From positions 1 to 64,000 of the forward strand of contig JADJYK010000001.1 of the NCBI GenBank assembly GCA_016719815.1: a stretch of 64,000 nt of DNA, in the 5' to 3' direction. The translations under genes were made by a program, and so were the position numbers. The stretch's first letter is position 1. The number at the start of each line of letters is the position of its first letter. Under the pieces are notes generated by a model. The model saw only the letters and a list, made by a program, of their open reading frames with translations, was not told the origin of the DNA and did not search any database. Below are positions 31,807-43,179 of the stretch, one piece after another. The DNA is from Chitinophagaceae bacterium (GTDB taxonomy: Bacteria > Bacteroidota > Bacteroidia > Chitinophagales > Chitinophagaceae).

Positions 31807-32847
31807 TCAATTTTCAGCCGCTGTGTTCTTTCTTACTGACGATTCTCTAACAATCAGTTCAGTTTTTACAATAATCCTGTTGGTGGTGGCAATGTCGCCT
31901 ACACCATTCAGGTGATTTATCAGGTTCCGGGCCGATATTTCACCCATATCCTTACCTGGATAATTAATAGTAGTTAGCTGTGGGTCAACAATTTTACTAA
32001 TCGCATCATTGTTAAATCCAACAACAGCAATGTCTTCAGGCACTTTTATCCCATGTCTTTTTAGTTCCTGCATACACACGGCAGCTTTAAAGTCGTTGGT
32101 TACAAACAGGCCATCTGGCAGAGGGGTCATTTTCAGGATTTCGTGGGCAGCGTCTAAGGCGCTTTTCTCAGATAAATCTTTTACCAGCACTAATTTTTTG
32201 TTGTATTCAATGCCGGCATCGAATAACGCATCCGTATATCCGCGGTGGCGCTGGGCATATACATTTCGCTTTAAATTGGCTGTAAGCATGACGATGCGTT
32301 TACTACCTTGCTCAATTAAATGCCTGGTGGCTATATAGCCGCATTTATAATTATCTATAATAACGTGGGTTTTTTCACTGTTTTCGTCTACACGGTCAAC
32401 AAAAACCACCGGGATGTTTTTTTCAAAAAACTGGTTGAAGTGGTCGAGATTTTTTGTTGTAAACGAAAGGGAAGCAATAACACCGTCTACTCTTTTATGA
32501 AACAGGTTTGTGGCATTGGCCACTTCCTTTTCGTAGCTTTCGCCTGAGTGGGCAATGAGGATATCATAGCCGGCTTCGGTGGTTACGGCTTCTATTCCTG
32601 ACAGAACGGAGGTAATAAAATTGCTGTTCAGTTCGTGAAGCAGGACTCCAATTGTATGTGATTTTTGCCTGCGCAGGTTGCTGGCAAAATTGTTATGCCT
32701 GTAGCCCAGTTCTTTGCGGCTTCCTGAATCTTTTTCCTTGTGTTTTACTGATGGCAGGATGGTCTTGTAATGCCCGGCTTACAGGCCGATGAAACCTCCA
32801 GTTTATGGGCAATATCGTATATAGTTATGTCTTTTTTTGATTTTCAT
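31807..32847 (-). CDS. LacI-family transcriptional regulator of the xylan locus, frameshifted N-terminus
   Basis: About 345 residues when joined. The N-terminal helix-turn-helix from ATG 32845-32847 is visible across two breaks (DITIYDIAHKLEVSSA, SRALQDHPAISK, then KELGYRHNNFASNLRRQKS). The periplasmic-binding-like sensor domain follows (TIGVLLHELNSNF, VDGVIASLSF, DGLFVTNDFKAAV, IAVVGFNNDAISKIVDPQLT) and is in one frame from 32523. It heads the minus-strand operon and is divergent from SusC/SusD. A palindromic operator-like site lies 3-16 bp upstream of its start and another lies in the SusC promoter, so it probably represses itself and both transcripts until a xylan-derived sugar binds (inference). 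Confidence 0.87.
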
Positions 32848-32849
32848 AA

Positions 32850-32863
32850 TGTAATCGGTTGCA
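32850..32863. promoter_or_regulatory. Candidate LacI operator at the lacI start
   Basis: TGTAATCGGTTGCA lies 3 bp upstream of the lacI ATG. It matches the TGCAATCGGTTGCA site at 33058 in 13 of 14 bases. The half-sites TGCAA/TTGCA form an inverted repeat with a CG-containing centre, the usual form of LacI-family operators. Its position suggests autoregulation. Confidence 0.6.
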
Positions 32864-33057
32864 ACGTTTTATAGCTAACTCGAATAATATAAAAAATACT
32901 TAAATCGCCTGAATTGAAAACAATTCCTTAAAACTATTTTCATTTTTCACTATATAAATGTAAGTATTATTGTTGTTTTAGTTAAGGCCCGGCTTAGCAA
33001 ATATGGAAAAAGAGGTGGCCAGCGGAGCCGTTTAAAGAAGTAAAAATAAAAATTTTA

Positions 33058-33071
33058 TGCAATCGGTTGCA
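33058..33071. promoter_or_regulatory. Candidate LacI operator in the susC promoter
   Basis: TGCAATCGGTTGCA is an inverted repeat (TGCAA-TCGG-TTGCA) about 190 bp upstream of the SusC start. It is almost identical to the site at the lacI start. It overlaps the TTG that could serve as the -33 element of a Bacteroidota promoter, which would place bound repressor directly on the promoter. Confidence 0.6.
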
Positions 33072-33096
33072 ATTTTAAATAAAATTTCTATTTTCG
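33066..33096 (+). promoter_or_regulatory. Possible Bacteroidota-type promoter of the SusC operon
   Basis: A TTG (33067-33069) and a TATTTTCG (33089-33096, one mismatch to TAnnTTTG) are spaced about 19 bp apart. This is near the -33/-7 layout of Bacteroidota vegetative promoters. It would give a 5' leader of roughly 155 nt. Confidence 0.35.
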
Positions 33097-33259
33097 CTCA
33101 GGATGTTCAAAAAAAACAAGCATCTGACCACAAACAAACTTGCTGCTGTATGAAGAAATGGAATCGATTTTTATTTTCATCTTTAACCGTCCTTTCGGTT
33201 TCATTTTTCCATTCAGGTTCATCTGCGGCTATCATTCTGTCACTTCAAAAAAAAGACAT

Positions 33260-36200
33260 ATGAAACAAACTGCAAACATGACGAAACGATTGCTACGGCT
33301 TTTGGTTGTTGTCCAGTTTTTACTACTGGCTGGCCATACCATGGCGCAAAACATTACTGTAAAGGGCCGGGTGCTTAAAGACGACGGACAGCCGGTTCAA
33401 AAAGCTTCGGTGCTTGTTAAAGGCACAAGCAATGGTACAACAACAGATGATAACGGTGATTTTAACCGTTTCTGCGCCGGGAAACGGACTTTGGTGATTT
33501 CGGCTGTAGATTTTGTGTCTCAGGATGTAAAAATAAATAACAGAACAAACTTGAGTATCAGGTTACTGGCCGCTGACAAAAGTCTTGAAGGTGTTGTGGT
33601 AGTTGGTTATGGTACACAACGCAGAAGGGATGTAACGGGTTCTGTTGCTTCTGTGGGTGAAAAAGCCTTGCGTGAAGTACCGGTAGCAAATCTTCAGCAG
33701 GCTTTACAGGGAAGGGCTGCAGGTCTGGAGGTGCAAAGAGTGGGTACAAAGCCCGGATCTGGTGCGGTGATACGTATCAGGGGCGAAAGAACCATTAATG
33801 GTTCCAATGATCCACTGATTATCCTGGATGGTATCCCGTTTGAAGGGGGCAGTCTGAATGATATAAACCCCGACGATGTGGCATCAGTGGATATATTAAA
33901 AGACGCATCTGCAACTGCTGTATATGGATCAAGGGGTTCTAATGGTGTAATCCTGATAACAACCAAGAAGGGCAAACCCGGTGAGTCCCGCCTCACATAT
34001 AATGGTTATTATGGTGTCACTTCAGTTAGAACCAAATATAGTGTACTGAATGCACAAGAATATATAGCTATGAGGGATATGACCAACATCAATCCATATA
34101 TGGCGGAAGAAATAACTTCAAAAGCGAATGGAACAGAAACCAACTGGCAGGATTTAATGTATCAAAACGGGTATGTAACGGATCATAATTTAGCTATATC
34201 TGGCGGTACGGCTGGTGGCAGTACCTACTCCCTGGGTGGTGGTTATTATAAAGAAACTACTGTTTTACCGGGACAGGATTTTAGCCGTTATTCTCTGAAA
34301 GCAACGATTGATGCTAAAATTGGCACAAGGTTTAAAGTGGGTTTAAATACAATGAATACACTGGGGCTTACCAATGGTTCTCAGTTCAACAATCCCATGT
34401 TTCCCCTTCTTACCCTAAGCCCGTTAATGCCGGCTTATGATTCTGCTGGTGGCCTGGTTTTATCACCCACCGGTAATACTACCGACAGGGTAAGCCAGTA
34501 TAATCCGCTCCTGTTAAAAATGGAGATAAGAACCAATATATTGATAAAGTACGCCGCTTAAGAACTTTTAATACCCTTTATGGCGAAGCACAGTTGATGA
34601 AAGGGTTAAAGTTCCGGTTAAATGTAGGACTAGATTACAGACAACAGGAAAACGACCAGTTTCAAAAGTCTGATAAGGCCACTTCACCAAGCTATTTCAG
34701 AGCAAAGAAAGGGAATACGGCAAGTGTGAACAATGGCGAAGGTTATGGCTATACCCTTGAGAATATTTTGACTTATGATAAAACAATAGGCAAACATAAA
34801 TTTACGGTTACCGGTTTATATAGTTTCCATGAAGATCGGAGCGACAGCACTTCTGTAAGCAAAGATTCTATTGATGAGGATTTTATTCAGTTCTATAATT
34901 TAGGACAAGAAAATGCTTCTAATAATGTAAAACCAATTGTAAGTGGCTCAGAAACCACTTATGCATTGGAATCATATATGGGAAGGGTGAATTATAGCTT
35001 TGACGACAGGTTTCTAGCTACACTTACTTACAGAATAGATGGTTCATCAAGATTGGCTCCGGGAAATAAATACAAGCAATATCCTGCAGCAAATTTGGGT
35101 TGGATATTTACCAAAGAAAAATTTATGCAACAGTTTAAATTTGTTGACCTGCTGAAGCTGCGCATTGGTTACGGACAAACTTCTAATCAGTCAATCAATC
35201 CTTATGCTTCACTTGGGCTGGTATCGCCCTATAACTACAATGGTTATTCAAGCCCCTCTGCTCCGGGAGGTACTATACGTTATAATTTGGCCCAACAACA
35301 ATAGTTACCGGGTATAATCTGGTTAACCTGCCCAATCCAAACCTGGACTGGGAATATACCAAGGCTACGAATATTGGGTTAGATTTTGGTTTCTTAAACA
35401 ATCGAATTTCAGGTAGTATAGAATGGTACACAACCAATACAAATAAAATACTGTTTGGAATTGCTTTGCCGGCAACATCAGGTGTCACCGGCTCATTTGT
35501 TACAAATATTGGGGAAATGGAGAACAAGGGATTTGAGTTTACCCTAAGTACAGTAAATGTAAGATTGAATAACGGGTTTACCTGGTCAACAGATTTGAAC
35601 TTGTTTGCAAACCGTAATAAGTTGCTCAAATTAACGGATGGATTTACTAAGAACATTGCAAGCCAGCTATTCATTGGTGAACCGTTGAGTGCTATTTACG
35701 ATTATAACAAAATAGGAATCTGGCAAACCAGCGAAGCGGCACAGGCAGCCAGCTTTGGTTACCTGCCCGGGAGATTAAATTTGAAGATTTAAATGGAGAT
35801 GGTAAAATTGATGCTAATAATGACAGAAAAATAATCGGCAGCAGTGAGCCAAAAATTCAGGGAGGGTTAACCAACCGGCTTAGCTATAAGGGCTTCGATT
35901 TGTCTTTTGTAATGTATGCCCGTTTTGGTGGCTTAGTAGTCAGCCAAATTCACCAGCCTTATGCAGCTTATGTAAACTTATCCGACGGTTTAAGAAACAC
36001 CATTAAAACGGATTACTGGACACCCACTAATCCATCCAATGAATTTCCTACGGCAGCCTATACGGATCGTACAAGAATTGCAGGTACTTCGTCGCCACTT
36101 GGTGCATCAACCATGGTTATTATGATGCAAGTTTTATTAAAATGCGGAGTATTAATTTGGGATATACAATCAGCTCTAAAATATTAAGTAAACTGAAATT

Positions 36201-36411
36201 ACAATCGGTAAGGGCTTATGTCTCTGTTCAAAATCCATTTGTACTCTATTCTCCTTATATGCGTAAAGCAGGCGGAGTAGATCCTGAAGCTACTGGTAGA
36301 GGTAACCAGGGGATTCAAGATCCGGGTAACTTATCGGGCAGGGCTTTAACAATTGGTTTAAACACCCCGCCAACCCGGTCGGTAAACTTTGGACTCAATT
36401 TAACTTTATAA
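33260..36411 (+). CDS. SusC/RagA-type TonB-dependent outer-membrane transporter, frameshifted
   Basis: About 1050 residues. I start at ATG 33260 (MKQTANMTKRLLRLLVVVQF), which gives a signal peptide ending in GHTMAQ. A carboxypeptidase-D-like domain (VKGRVLKDDGQPVQKASVLV) and a TonB-dependent plug follow (VVVGYGTQRRRDVTGSV, LQGRAAGLEV, DILKDASATAVYGSRGSNG), then the beta-barrel, ending in NFGLNLTL. Breaks occur near 34550, 35300, 35790 and 36110. A further pair of compensating indels between about 33463 and 33492 garbles eight residues (NRFCAGKR where TVSAPGNG is expected). With the next gene (20 bp away) it forms the surface complex that imports large xylan fragments using TonB energy. Confidence 0.9.
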
Positions 36412-36431
36412 TCTTATTAATATTTAGTACG

Positions 36432-38249
36432 ATGAAAAAAATAATTAATAAATCTGCAACAGCACTTGCCTGTATGGTCTTATTGGCCGGCATTGGCTGT
36501 CAAAAAAGACTGGAGGAAAGCCCTAAAACTGTTTTTACCATAGAGTATTTAAAAACAGCAGCGGGACTTCAGTCAGGTGTTTATGCCTTATACTCAGGTA
36601 TGCGTTATTTATATGGTCCGCAAGGCGCTATTTTAACAGCCAACTCTGGCACCGATGAATGGACTTTGGGTGACCAGGGTGTAAACAGCGGTCAAGGTTT
36701 TGGTGCTTATACACTCAACTCCACCCATGGTGATATCTTAACCCCATGGAACCGTAGTTTCAATAATATTAATTTTGCCAATGGCATTATTCAGTTTGCA
36801 CCTGATATTACAATGGATGCCACCTCTAAAAAAACCATAGTAGCCGAGGCTCATTTTTTCAGAGCTCTCTACTATTTTACATTGGTACAGCAGTTTGGTA
36901 AAGTGCCTGTTGATTTTGGAAGTGGGGATTACCAATTTAACCAAAATCCATTTCAGGGTTTTAATCGTTTGGATGCCGATTTGCTTAAAAAGAATTATCA
37001 ATTGATTATTGATGATTTTACATATGCAACACAGAATTTGCCTGCAACACGTCCTGCTAACGGCGGATTCTACATCTATAAAGCAGCGGCCTATCATTTT
37101 TTAGCAAAGGCTTATTTGTTCAGAGCGTACAGTTCGGTTAAACTGGCTACAGATTTTAAGTCTTCATGGGATGCATCTAAATATATTATAGATAACCAGG
37201 CAACATTGGGTACAGGGCTATTACCAGACTATGCTGATGTTCATAAAGAGGGCAACGACTACAATAAAGAAATTTTGTATGCAGTGGAACGTATTCCCGG
37301 CAATCCTTTCGATAATGAAACAAATGATGTAAGCAGTGAGTTTGCGGGTAAAGGAAACCAAATGTGCAACTTCTTCAATGCAAATTATCAAAATAATGTA
37401 ACTATCAATCGGAAGCGGTGCATTCCCCTTGCGACAGGGTATTGCAATATATGCGGCCATTACGTCAGTTGGCTCCTAACCAATGGTTATATGATTCAGC
37501 TTTTGCAGATAAGAAAAATGATAGCAGGTATGATAACACATTCAGAACCGTATGGCTTGCTACTAATAATAACTGTGCTTCTTCGGGTATAGTAACCGGT
37601 GATACGGCTTATTTCCTGGCACCAAGTAAGGTGTATGCAGATTCATTAGGCATTGGGAACCAAAAAGTATAGAATTTTGGACCCTACACAATTTTATCTG
37701 CCATCCCGTACAGGGTTTCAATTATATCCTGCAATTAAAAAATTTGACGATAACAAAAGAGCTGCAGTTAATGATGGCTCTGGCCGTCCTATTGCAGTGG
37801 CTAAGCTGTCAGAAGTCTATTTAGAAGCAGCAGAAGCAGCCATAATGGATGGCCGCCCAGCCGATGCACTGCCTTTAATACTGGCCCTTCGTACAAGAGC
37901 AGCTTACCGTGCAAGCCTTACGCCGTCAATACTGGCGGAAAGGGTTGCCATAATGACCAATAAGAATACTGGCACACCCAATGCTCCGGTGCTAACACCT
38001 TTACAGCTACAGATATGACGCTTGATTATATTATGACAGAACGCAGCCGGGAGCTGTGGTGAAAACCTACGCTGGGCCGATTTGGCCTGTAGAAACCTGC
38101 TGGTGGAATATGTAAAGAACAGGAACAGAAATTTAATTGCAGCACCGAACCTTCAGGCACATCATATCCTGCGGCCAATACCACAAAGCCAGTTAGATGC
38201 TTCAGTGGCGATAACCAATCCGGCACAATATCAAAACCCCGGGTATTAA
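36432..38249 (+). CDS. SusD/RagB-type glycan-binding lipoprotein, frameshifted
   Basis: About 600 residues. The lipoprotein signal ATALACMVLLAGIGC ends in the lipidation Cys, as expected for a surface-exposed SusD. The TPR-containing core is visible (VAEAHFFRALYYFTLVQQFG is the family signature), as is the long insert typical of SusD. The C-terminus ends QNPGY, the classical SusD end, with TAA at 38247-38249. Frame changes lie near 37410, 37665 and 38015. SusD caps the SusC barrel and binds the target polysaccharide, here most likely (glucurono)xylan by context. It is followed 29 bp later by a GH10 lipoprotein. Confidence 0.9.
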
Positions 38250-38278
38250 TTAATGTTAACAAGCTCAAATTAATTACA

Positions 38279-39876
38279 ATGAAAAAGATATTTATTAACG
38301 CAATCATTCCGGTGGCAACTTTGCTGCTTGTAGTAAGTGCCTGCACCAAGCAGAAAGGATACTGGTATCCTTGATACCGCCGGTTATACTGATACTGCCT
38401 CTGTTTTAAAAGATGCTACGGATGTGACCATGGGTGTTGCTGTTGGTTTTTCGGAAATGGTAACCAATGCATCCTATTCCGGTATTGTAAAACGGGATTT
38501 TGACCGTGTAACTTTTGGCAACATGATGAAGCATTCATCTATTGTAGGCTAATACAGGCATTATGAATTTTACCAATACAGATGCCTTGCTGGCTTCAGT
38601 AGGCAGTATGGATGTATATGGGCACACCCTGGGCTGGCACTCACAGCAAAATGCCACCTACCTTAAAGACAGCTCCGGTCTTACCGTTATCCGGCTGCTG
38701 CTGAACTGGCCACAAACCCTGGCTTTGAAAGCGGCATGTCAAGGTTGGTCTATATTTAACTCAATGGCGCCACTATTGCTGCCACTACTGCCGGGGAATT
38801 CAGATCCGGTACATCAGCAATGAAAGTTATAAACCCAACAGCATGGTCAGGCGGTCAGTGGAGGGTGCAGGTTTCGAGCACAGCATTCCCTACTGTTTCA
38901 GGAAAAAAATATATTATTTCATATTGGGTAAAAGCAGCAAGCCCCAATGGTTCTATCCGTTTATCTACCGGTCCTTCTGCTGCTCAATACCAGGGTGACC
39001 AAACAATCGGTACAACTTGGCAACAGGTGAGCTGGCAAATTACCGCTACGCTTTCTTCTACTACTTTCTTATTTGATATGGGACTGGTGGCCAACACTTA
39101 TTTTATTGATGATGTAAGTGTGAAAGAAGTAATAGATGTTCCAACAGGTGCAGCCGTTGCTGCCAAATTAGATGAACTGCTGGGCAAATACATTACTCCA
39201 ATGGTAACAAGGTATAAATCAAAAGTAAAAGCATGGGATGTGGTGAATGAGTTGCTGGCTGATGATGGCAACCTGCGTAATAACGCCAACAGCCCTGCAC
39301 CTGCCGGAAGAAACGATTGGTTTGTATGGAGCAATTACCTGGGCAGGGACTATGCACTGAAAGCGTTTAATTATGCAGCAGCAGCTGACCCCACCGCTTT
39401 GTTATTCATTAATGAGTACAACCTGGAATATAGTTCTGTTAAACTGGATTCGCTTATTAAAATGGTAAATGAACTGAAAGGCCGGGGCGCTAAAATTGAT
39501 GGTATTGGGACTCAAATGCATGTTACAAGATTTACTACCAATGTTGGAATAGATAATATGTTCAAAAAAACTGGCTGCCACCGGGTTGAAGATACATGTA
39601 TCCGAATTTGATGTTCATATGAACCCCAATAGCGTAACCACCTATAGCATTACCGCTATGGAAGAAAATTACCAGGCACAGATGTATAATTACGTGGTAG
39701 CTTCTTACCTCAGAAATGTTCCTAAGGCACAACAATTTGGTATCACTATTTGGGGCGTAACCGATAACACAAGCTGGCTATATAATAACGGAAAGGATTT
39801 TCCGCTTATTTATAACAACAACTATGGAAAGAAAGCAGCTTATGCGGGAATAATAAGCGCCTTAAAAGGGAATTGA
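38279..39876 (+). CDS. GH10 endo-xylanase lipoprotein with inserted carbohydrate-binding module, frameshifted
   Basis: About 530 residues. The lipoprotein signal is MKKIFINAIIPVATLLLVVS followed by ACTKQ. The GH10 domain begins with ASVLKDATDVTMGVAVGFSE and YGHTLGWHSQQNATYL. It is then interrupted at about 38700-39130 by a beta-sandwich of CBM4/22 type (SGGQWRVQVSS, KKYIISYWVKAASPNG, TYFIDDVSVKEV) before the barrel resumes (ITPMVTRYKSKVKAWDVVNE). The acid/base Glu is in AWDVVNELLADDG and the nucleophile Glu in KIHVSEFDVHMNP. Breaks lie near 38370, 38550, 38690 to 38820, and 39570. This split arrangement is known for surface GH10 enzymes of Bacteroidota xylan loci. As a lipoprotein next to SusCD it is the probable surface enzyme that opens polymeric xylan. 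Confidence 0.88.
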
Positions 39877-39894
39877 TAATACTTCGAAGAACCA

Positions 39895-41516
39895 ATGAAT
39901 AAAAGTAAGGCTTCGGTAATGCTAATTGGCTTGTTTTGCACCTGTTTTATGCAGGCGCAAAACAACCTTGAATCATTCAATTAAAAAATTACCGGACCAT
40001 ACACGGTTACTATTGAAGGGAAAGCCCTTCCTTATTTTAGAGGTGAACTGGGCAATTCAACTGCCTCCAGTGTGAACTACATGAAGCCATACTGGAAGCA
40101 TTTAAAAGAAATGGACCTGAATACGGTTCTGCTGCCGGTTTATTGGGAACTGATGGAGCCGGAAGAAGGAAAGTTTGATTTTTCACTGGTGGACAGTATG
40201 ATAATTTCAGCGAAACGCCATGACTTAAAACTTGTGTTGCTCTGGTTTGGTACTTGGAAAAACAGCATGAGTTGTTACGCTCCGTTGTGGATGAAAACAA
40301 ATTCAAAACGTTTCCCCCGAACTAATGATACATTAAGCCGTAGCCAGGAAATATTTTCTGTTTTTGGAAAAGAAACCCTTGAGGCGGATAAAAAAGCTTT
40401 CGCTTCACTTTTGAGACACATTAAAGAAACAGATGTTGCCAAAACAGTAATAATGGTGCAGGTGGAGAATGAAATTGGGATGCTGCCAACATCAAGAGAA
40501 TTTTCTAAAACAGCCGACAGTTACTTCAATGCAAAAATTCCGGCAGAGTTATCAGGCTATCTGCAGAAGAATAAGAATGGGCTGGTGCCGGAACTTAAAG
40601 CGAAGTGGGAACAGCAGGGGTTTAAAACGAATGATACATGGAAAAATATCTTTGGTGAAGGGTTGGCTACCGATGAAATTTTTCAGGCATGGTATTATGC
40701 AAAGTATGCAAATGAAGTGGCTGCAGCAGGAAAGAAAGAATACGATTTACCCATGTTTGTAAATGCGGCCTTGCCCCGGCCGGGGAAATTACCGGGACAA
40801 TATCCAAGTGCAGGGCCCCTGCCGCACCTAATGGATATTTGGCAGGCTGCCGCACCATCAATTGATATGCTAAGCCCCGATTTTTATAATCCGGATACAA
40901 AATACTGGTGTGATTTATACTATGGAAACAACAACAGATTATTTGTGCCCGAAATGCGGTTTGATGAAACCTGTGGGGCAAAAAGCATTCTTTATTATCG
41001 GTCATTATAAAGCAATTGGATTCTCTCCGTTTTCAATTGAAGAAGAACATAAGGCATCAATTCCTTTACAAAAAAGCTACGATGTGCTGCAGCAGCTTTC
41101 GCCGGTTATTGCGGAGAAGAAGTGGAATAGCATGGATGGTTATTTGCTTGATAAGGTAAATAAATATTCTCAGTCACTCATGGGAAAGTACAAGGTCTCA
41201 GTATCACACTACAATACAATGAGCTGGGCCAGCGAAGCAAAAGATTCTGTATGGACAACAACCGGCGGTATAGTAATGCAAACTTCGCCGGATGAATTTA
41301 TTGTGGCAGGAACAGGGTTGGTAGTAACATTTGAAGACGATACAAATTTTGTAACCAATATAGCTGCTGCAGATGAAGTTTCATACAATGAGGAAAGAAA
41401 TAAAAGGACGAAGAATGAACGGTGATGAAGACCACCAGGGAAGACATATAAGGTTTCCTGTTGGAGAGTGGGGAATTCAAAAGGTGAAGCTATACAGAAG
41501 TCCGGCTGTTATATAA
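39895..41516 (+). CDS. GH35 beta-galactosidase-like enzyme with DUF5597 C-terminal domain, frameshifted
   Basis: About 540 residues. The start ATG 39895 gives a signal peptide (VMLIGLFCTCFMQAQN). An in-frame TAA at 39982 interrupts the mature N-terminus but the same frame continues (ALPYFRGELGNSTAS). Barrel features are MDLNTVLLPVYWELMEPEEG, the acid/base Glu in IMVQVENEIGM and the nucleophile Glu in RLFVPEMRF. A one-base break near 41008 leads to a C-terminal beta domain (IGFSPFSIEE to GEWGIQKVKLYRSP) matching DUF5597. Characterised relatives act on beta-galactosides of xyloglucan. Here it is the last gene of the SusCD-GH10 operon and may remove galactose decorations from complex xylans; that substrate is inference. 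A terminator follows. Confidence 0.82.
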
Positions 41517-41630
41517 AAACTAAAGGAAGAAAGAAAAAATTGAAAAGCAAATAAGGAAATCCCTGAAAGCGGTAATCAGAATTGTTTTAACAAGGCAATA
41601 AGCAGAGCAGTTCTTACATAGCAATCGTCA

Positions 41631-41663
41631 GGAGGGGTGAATTCTTTCATCCCTCCATTTTTT
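41631..41663 (+). terminator. Rho-independent terminator between the SusCD operon and the xylose operon
   Basis: An 11-bp stem (GGAGGGGTGAA 41631-41641 with TTCATCCCTCC 41646-41656, one G-T pair) with a TTCT loop is followed by A and six T. It ends the SusCD-GH10-GH35 transcript about 115 bp past the GH35 stop. Confidence 0.85.
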
Positions 41664-41669
41664 AATCAG

Positions 41670-41677
41670 TAACTTTG
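41670..41677 (+). promoter_or_regulatory. Possible -7 box (TAnnTTTG) of the xylose operon
   Basis: TAACTTTG exactly matches the Bacteroidota -7 consensus, just after the terminator and 12 bp before the xylulokinase ATG. The leader would be only a few nucleotides long, and no clear TTTG -33 element is seen, so this is tentative. Confidence 0.35.
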
Positions 41678-41688
41678 AACGAACCAGA

Positions 41689-43150
41689 ATGTTATTACTT
41701 GGATTAGATATAGGCACCTCTTCAATTAAAGCCTCCGTAGTTGATGCAAACAGTCTTCAGTGTATTGCTTCGGCACAGTACCCCGAAACGGAAGCAGAAA
41801 TAATTGCATTGCAATCAGGCTGGGCCGAGCAGTCTCCGGAAAATGGTGGGAACATACGCAACTTGCCATTCTGAAACTTCATGCACAAAAAATACAACCC
41901 GGATAATATTGCTGCCATAGGCATCGCCTACCAGATGCATGGGTTAGTGGTGGTTGATAAGCAACTGCAGGTTCTTCGTAATAGCATTATCTGGTGCGAC
42001 AGCCGTGCTGTAGAAATTGGCGACAAAGCATTTGAAGCCATTGGTGGAGAAAAGTGTTTGCTGCACCTGCTTAATTCACCCGGCAATTTTACCGCTTCTA
42101 AACTGGCATGGGTAAAGAAAATGAACCGGAGCTGTACAATAAGATTTATAAAATAATGCTGCCCGGCGATTTTATTAGTATGAAACTCACTGGTGAAATC
42201 ACTACAAGTATATCTGCATTGTCTGAAGGTGTTTTTGGGATTTTCAGCAAAATGAATTGTCAAAAGATGTTTTTGATTATTACGGCATCAGTACTTCTTT
42301 TATTCCTGAAATAAAAGAAGTGTTTGCCGAACATGGAAAGTGTCGGCTGCTGTAGCTTCAGCTCTTTCACTAAAGGCCGGAATTCCTGTTACATATAAAG
42401 CAGGCGATCAGCCTAACAATGCGCTGTCGTTAAATGTACTTGAACCGGGAGAAGTGGCCGCAACAGCCGGCACATCAGGAGTAATTTATGGAGTAAGCGA
42501 CCAGCTTACTTACGACAACGAATCAAGAATTAACACTTTTGCCCATGTTAACTATACAGAAGAAAGAAAAAGACTGGGCGTTTTGCTTTGCATTAATGGT
42601 ACTGGTATTTTAAACCGCTGGGTAAAAATATTACCGGCAATAAATATAGCTATCGGCAGATAAACGAAGCGGCGGCAACCATAGCGCCGGGAAGTGACGG
42701 GTTGACCGTAATGCCGTTTGGTAATGGTGCTGAACGAATGCTGAACAACAAAAATATTGGTGCACATATTACAGGAGTTGATTTAAATAAGCATACGGAA
42801 GCTCACATTTTCCGTGCGGCACAGGAAGGTATTGCTTTTGCATTTCGCTACGGACTGGATATTATGAAAGAGAACGGTATGCACCCGCAGGTAATCCGTG
42901 CCGGTAAGGCCAATATGTTTTTGAGCAATGTTTTCGCCTCCTGTTTTGTAAATACACTGGGCATTCCTGTCGAATTATACAACTGCGACGGAAGTGTTGG
43001 GGCGGCAATGGGAGCCGGGATTGGTTCTGGAATTTTAGTTCAGCAAAAGAGGCGTTTAAAAACTTCGCCCCGCTGGAATTGATTGAGCCGGGAAAAGTAA
43101 ACTATGAAGAACACTATCAAAGCTGGTTGCAGCATTTGAAAAACTACTAA
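41689..43150 (+). CDS. xylB: Xylulokinase (FGGY kinase), frameshifted
   Basis: About 490 residues. It phosphorylates D-xylulose to xylulose 5-phosphate, the entry to the pentose phosphate pathway. It opens with the ATPase loop LLLGLDIGTSSIKASVVDA. IAYQMHGLVVVDK and IIWCDSRAVEIGD are the FGGY sugar-site motifs. Further motifs are LPGDFISMKLTGE, AATAGTSGVIYG, LTVMPFGNGAERM and GSVGAAMGAGIGSG. The end is LQHLKNY at 43150. Frames change near 41850, 42110, 42240, 42340, 42625 and 43045; sequence on both sides always matches the family. It is first in a plus-strand operon with xylose isomerase 29 bp downstream, behind its own terminator/promoter boundary. Confidence 0.92.
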
Positions 43151-43179
43151 ACTGATTTTGGAATTTTAAATATACAATT

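Larger units (their letters stand above)
32848..33259. other. 412-bp divergent control region between lacI and susC
   Basis: An AT-rich intergenic stretch separating the LacI-headed minus operon from the plus-strand SusC operon. It contains two near-identical 14-bp palindromic sites and a promoter-like element in front of SusC, listed separately. Nothing in it looks like a gene. A short frame starting at 33140 reads into SusC but lacks a plausible signal-peptide start. Confidence 0.6.
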
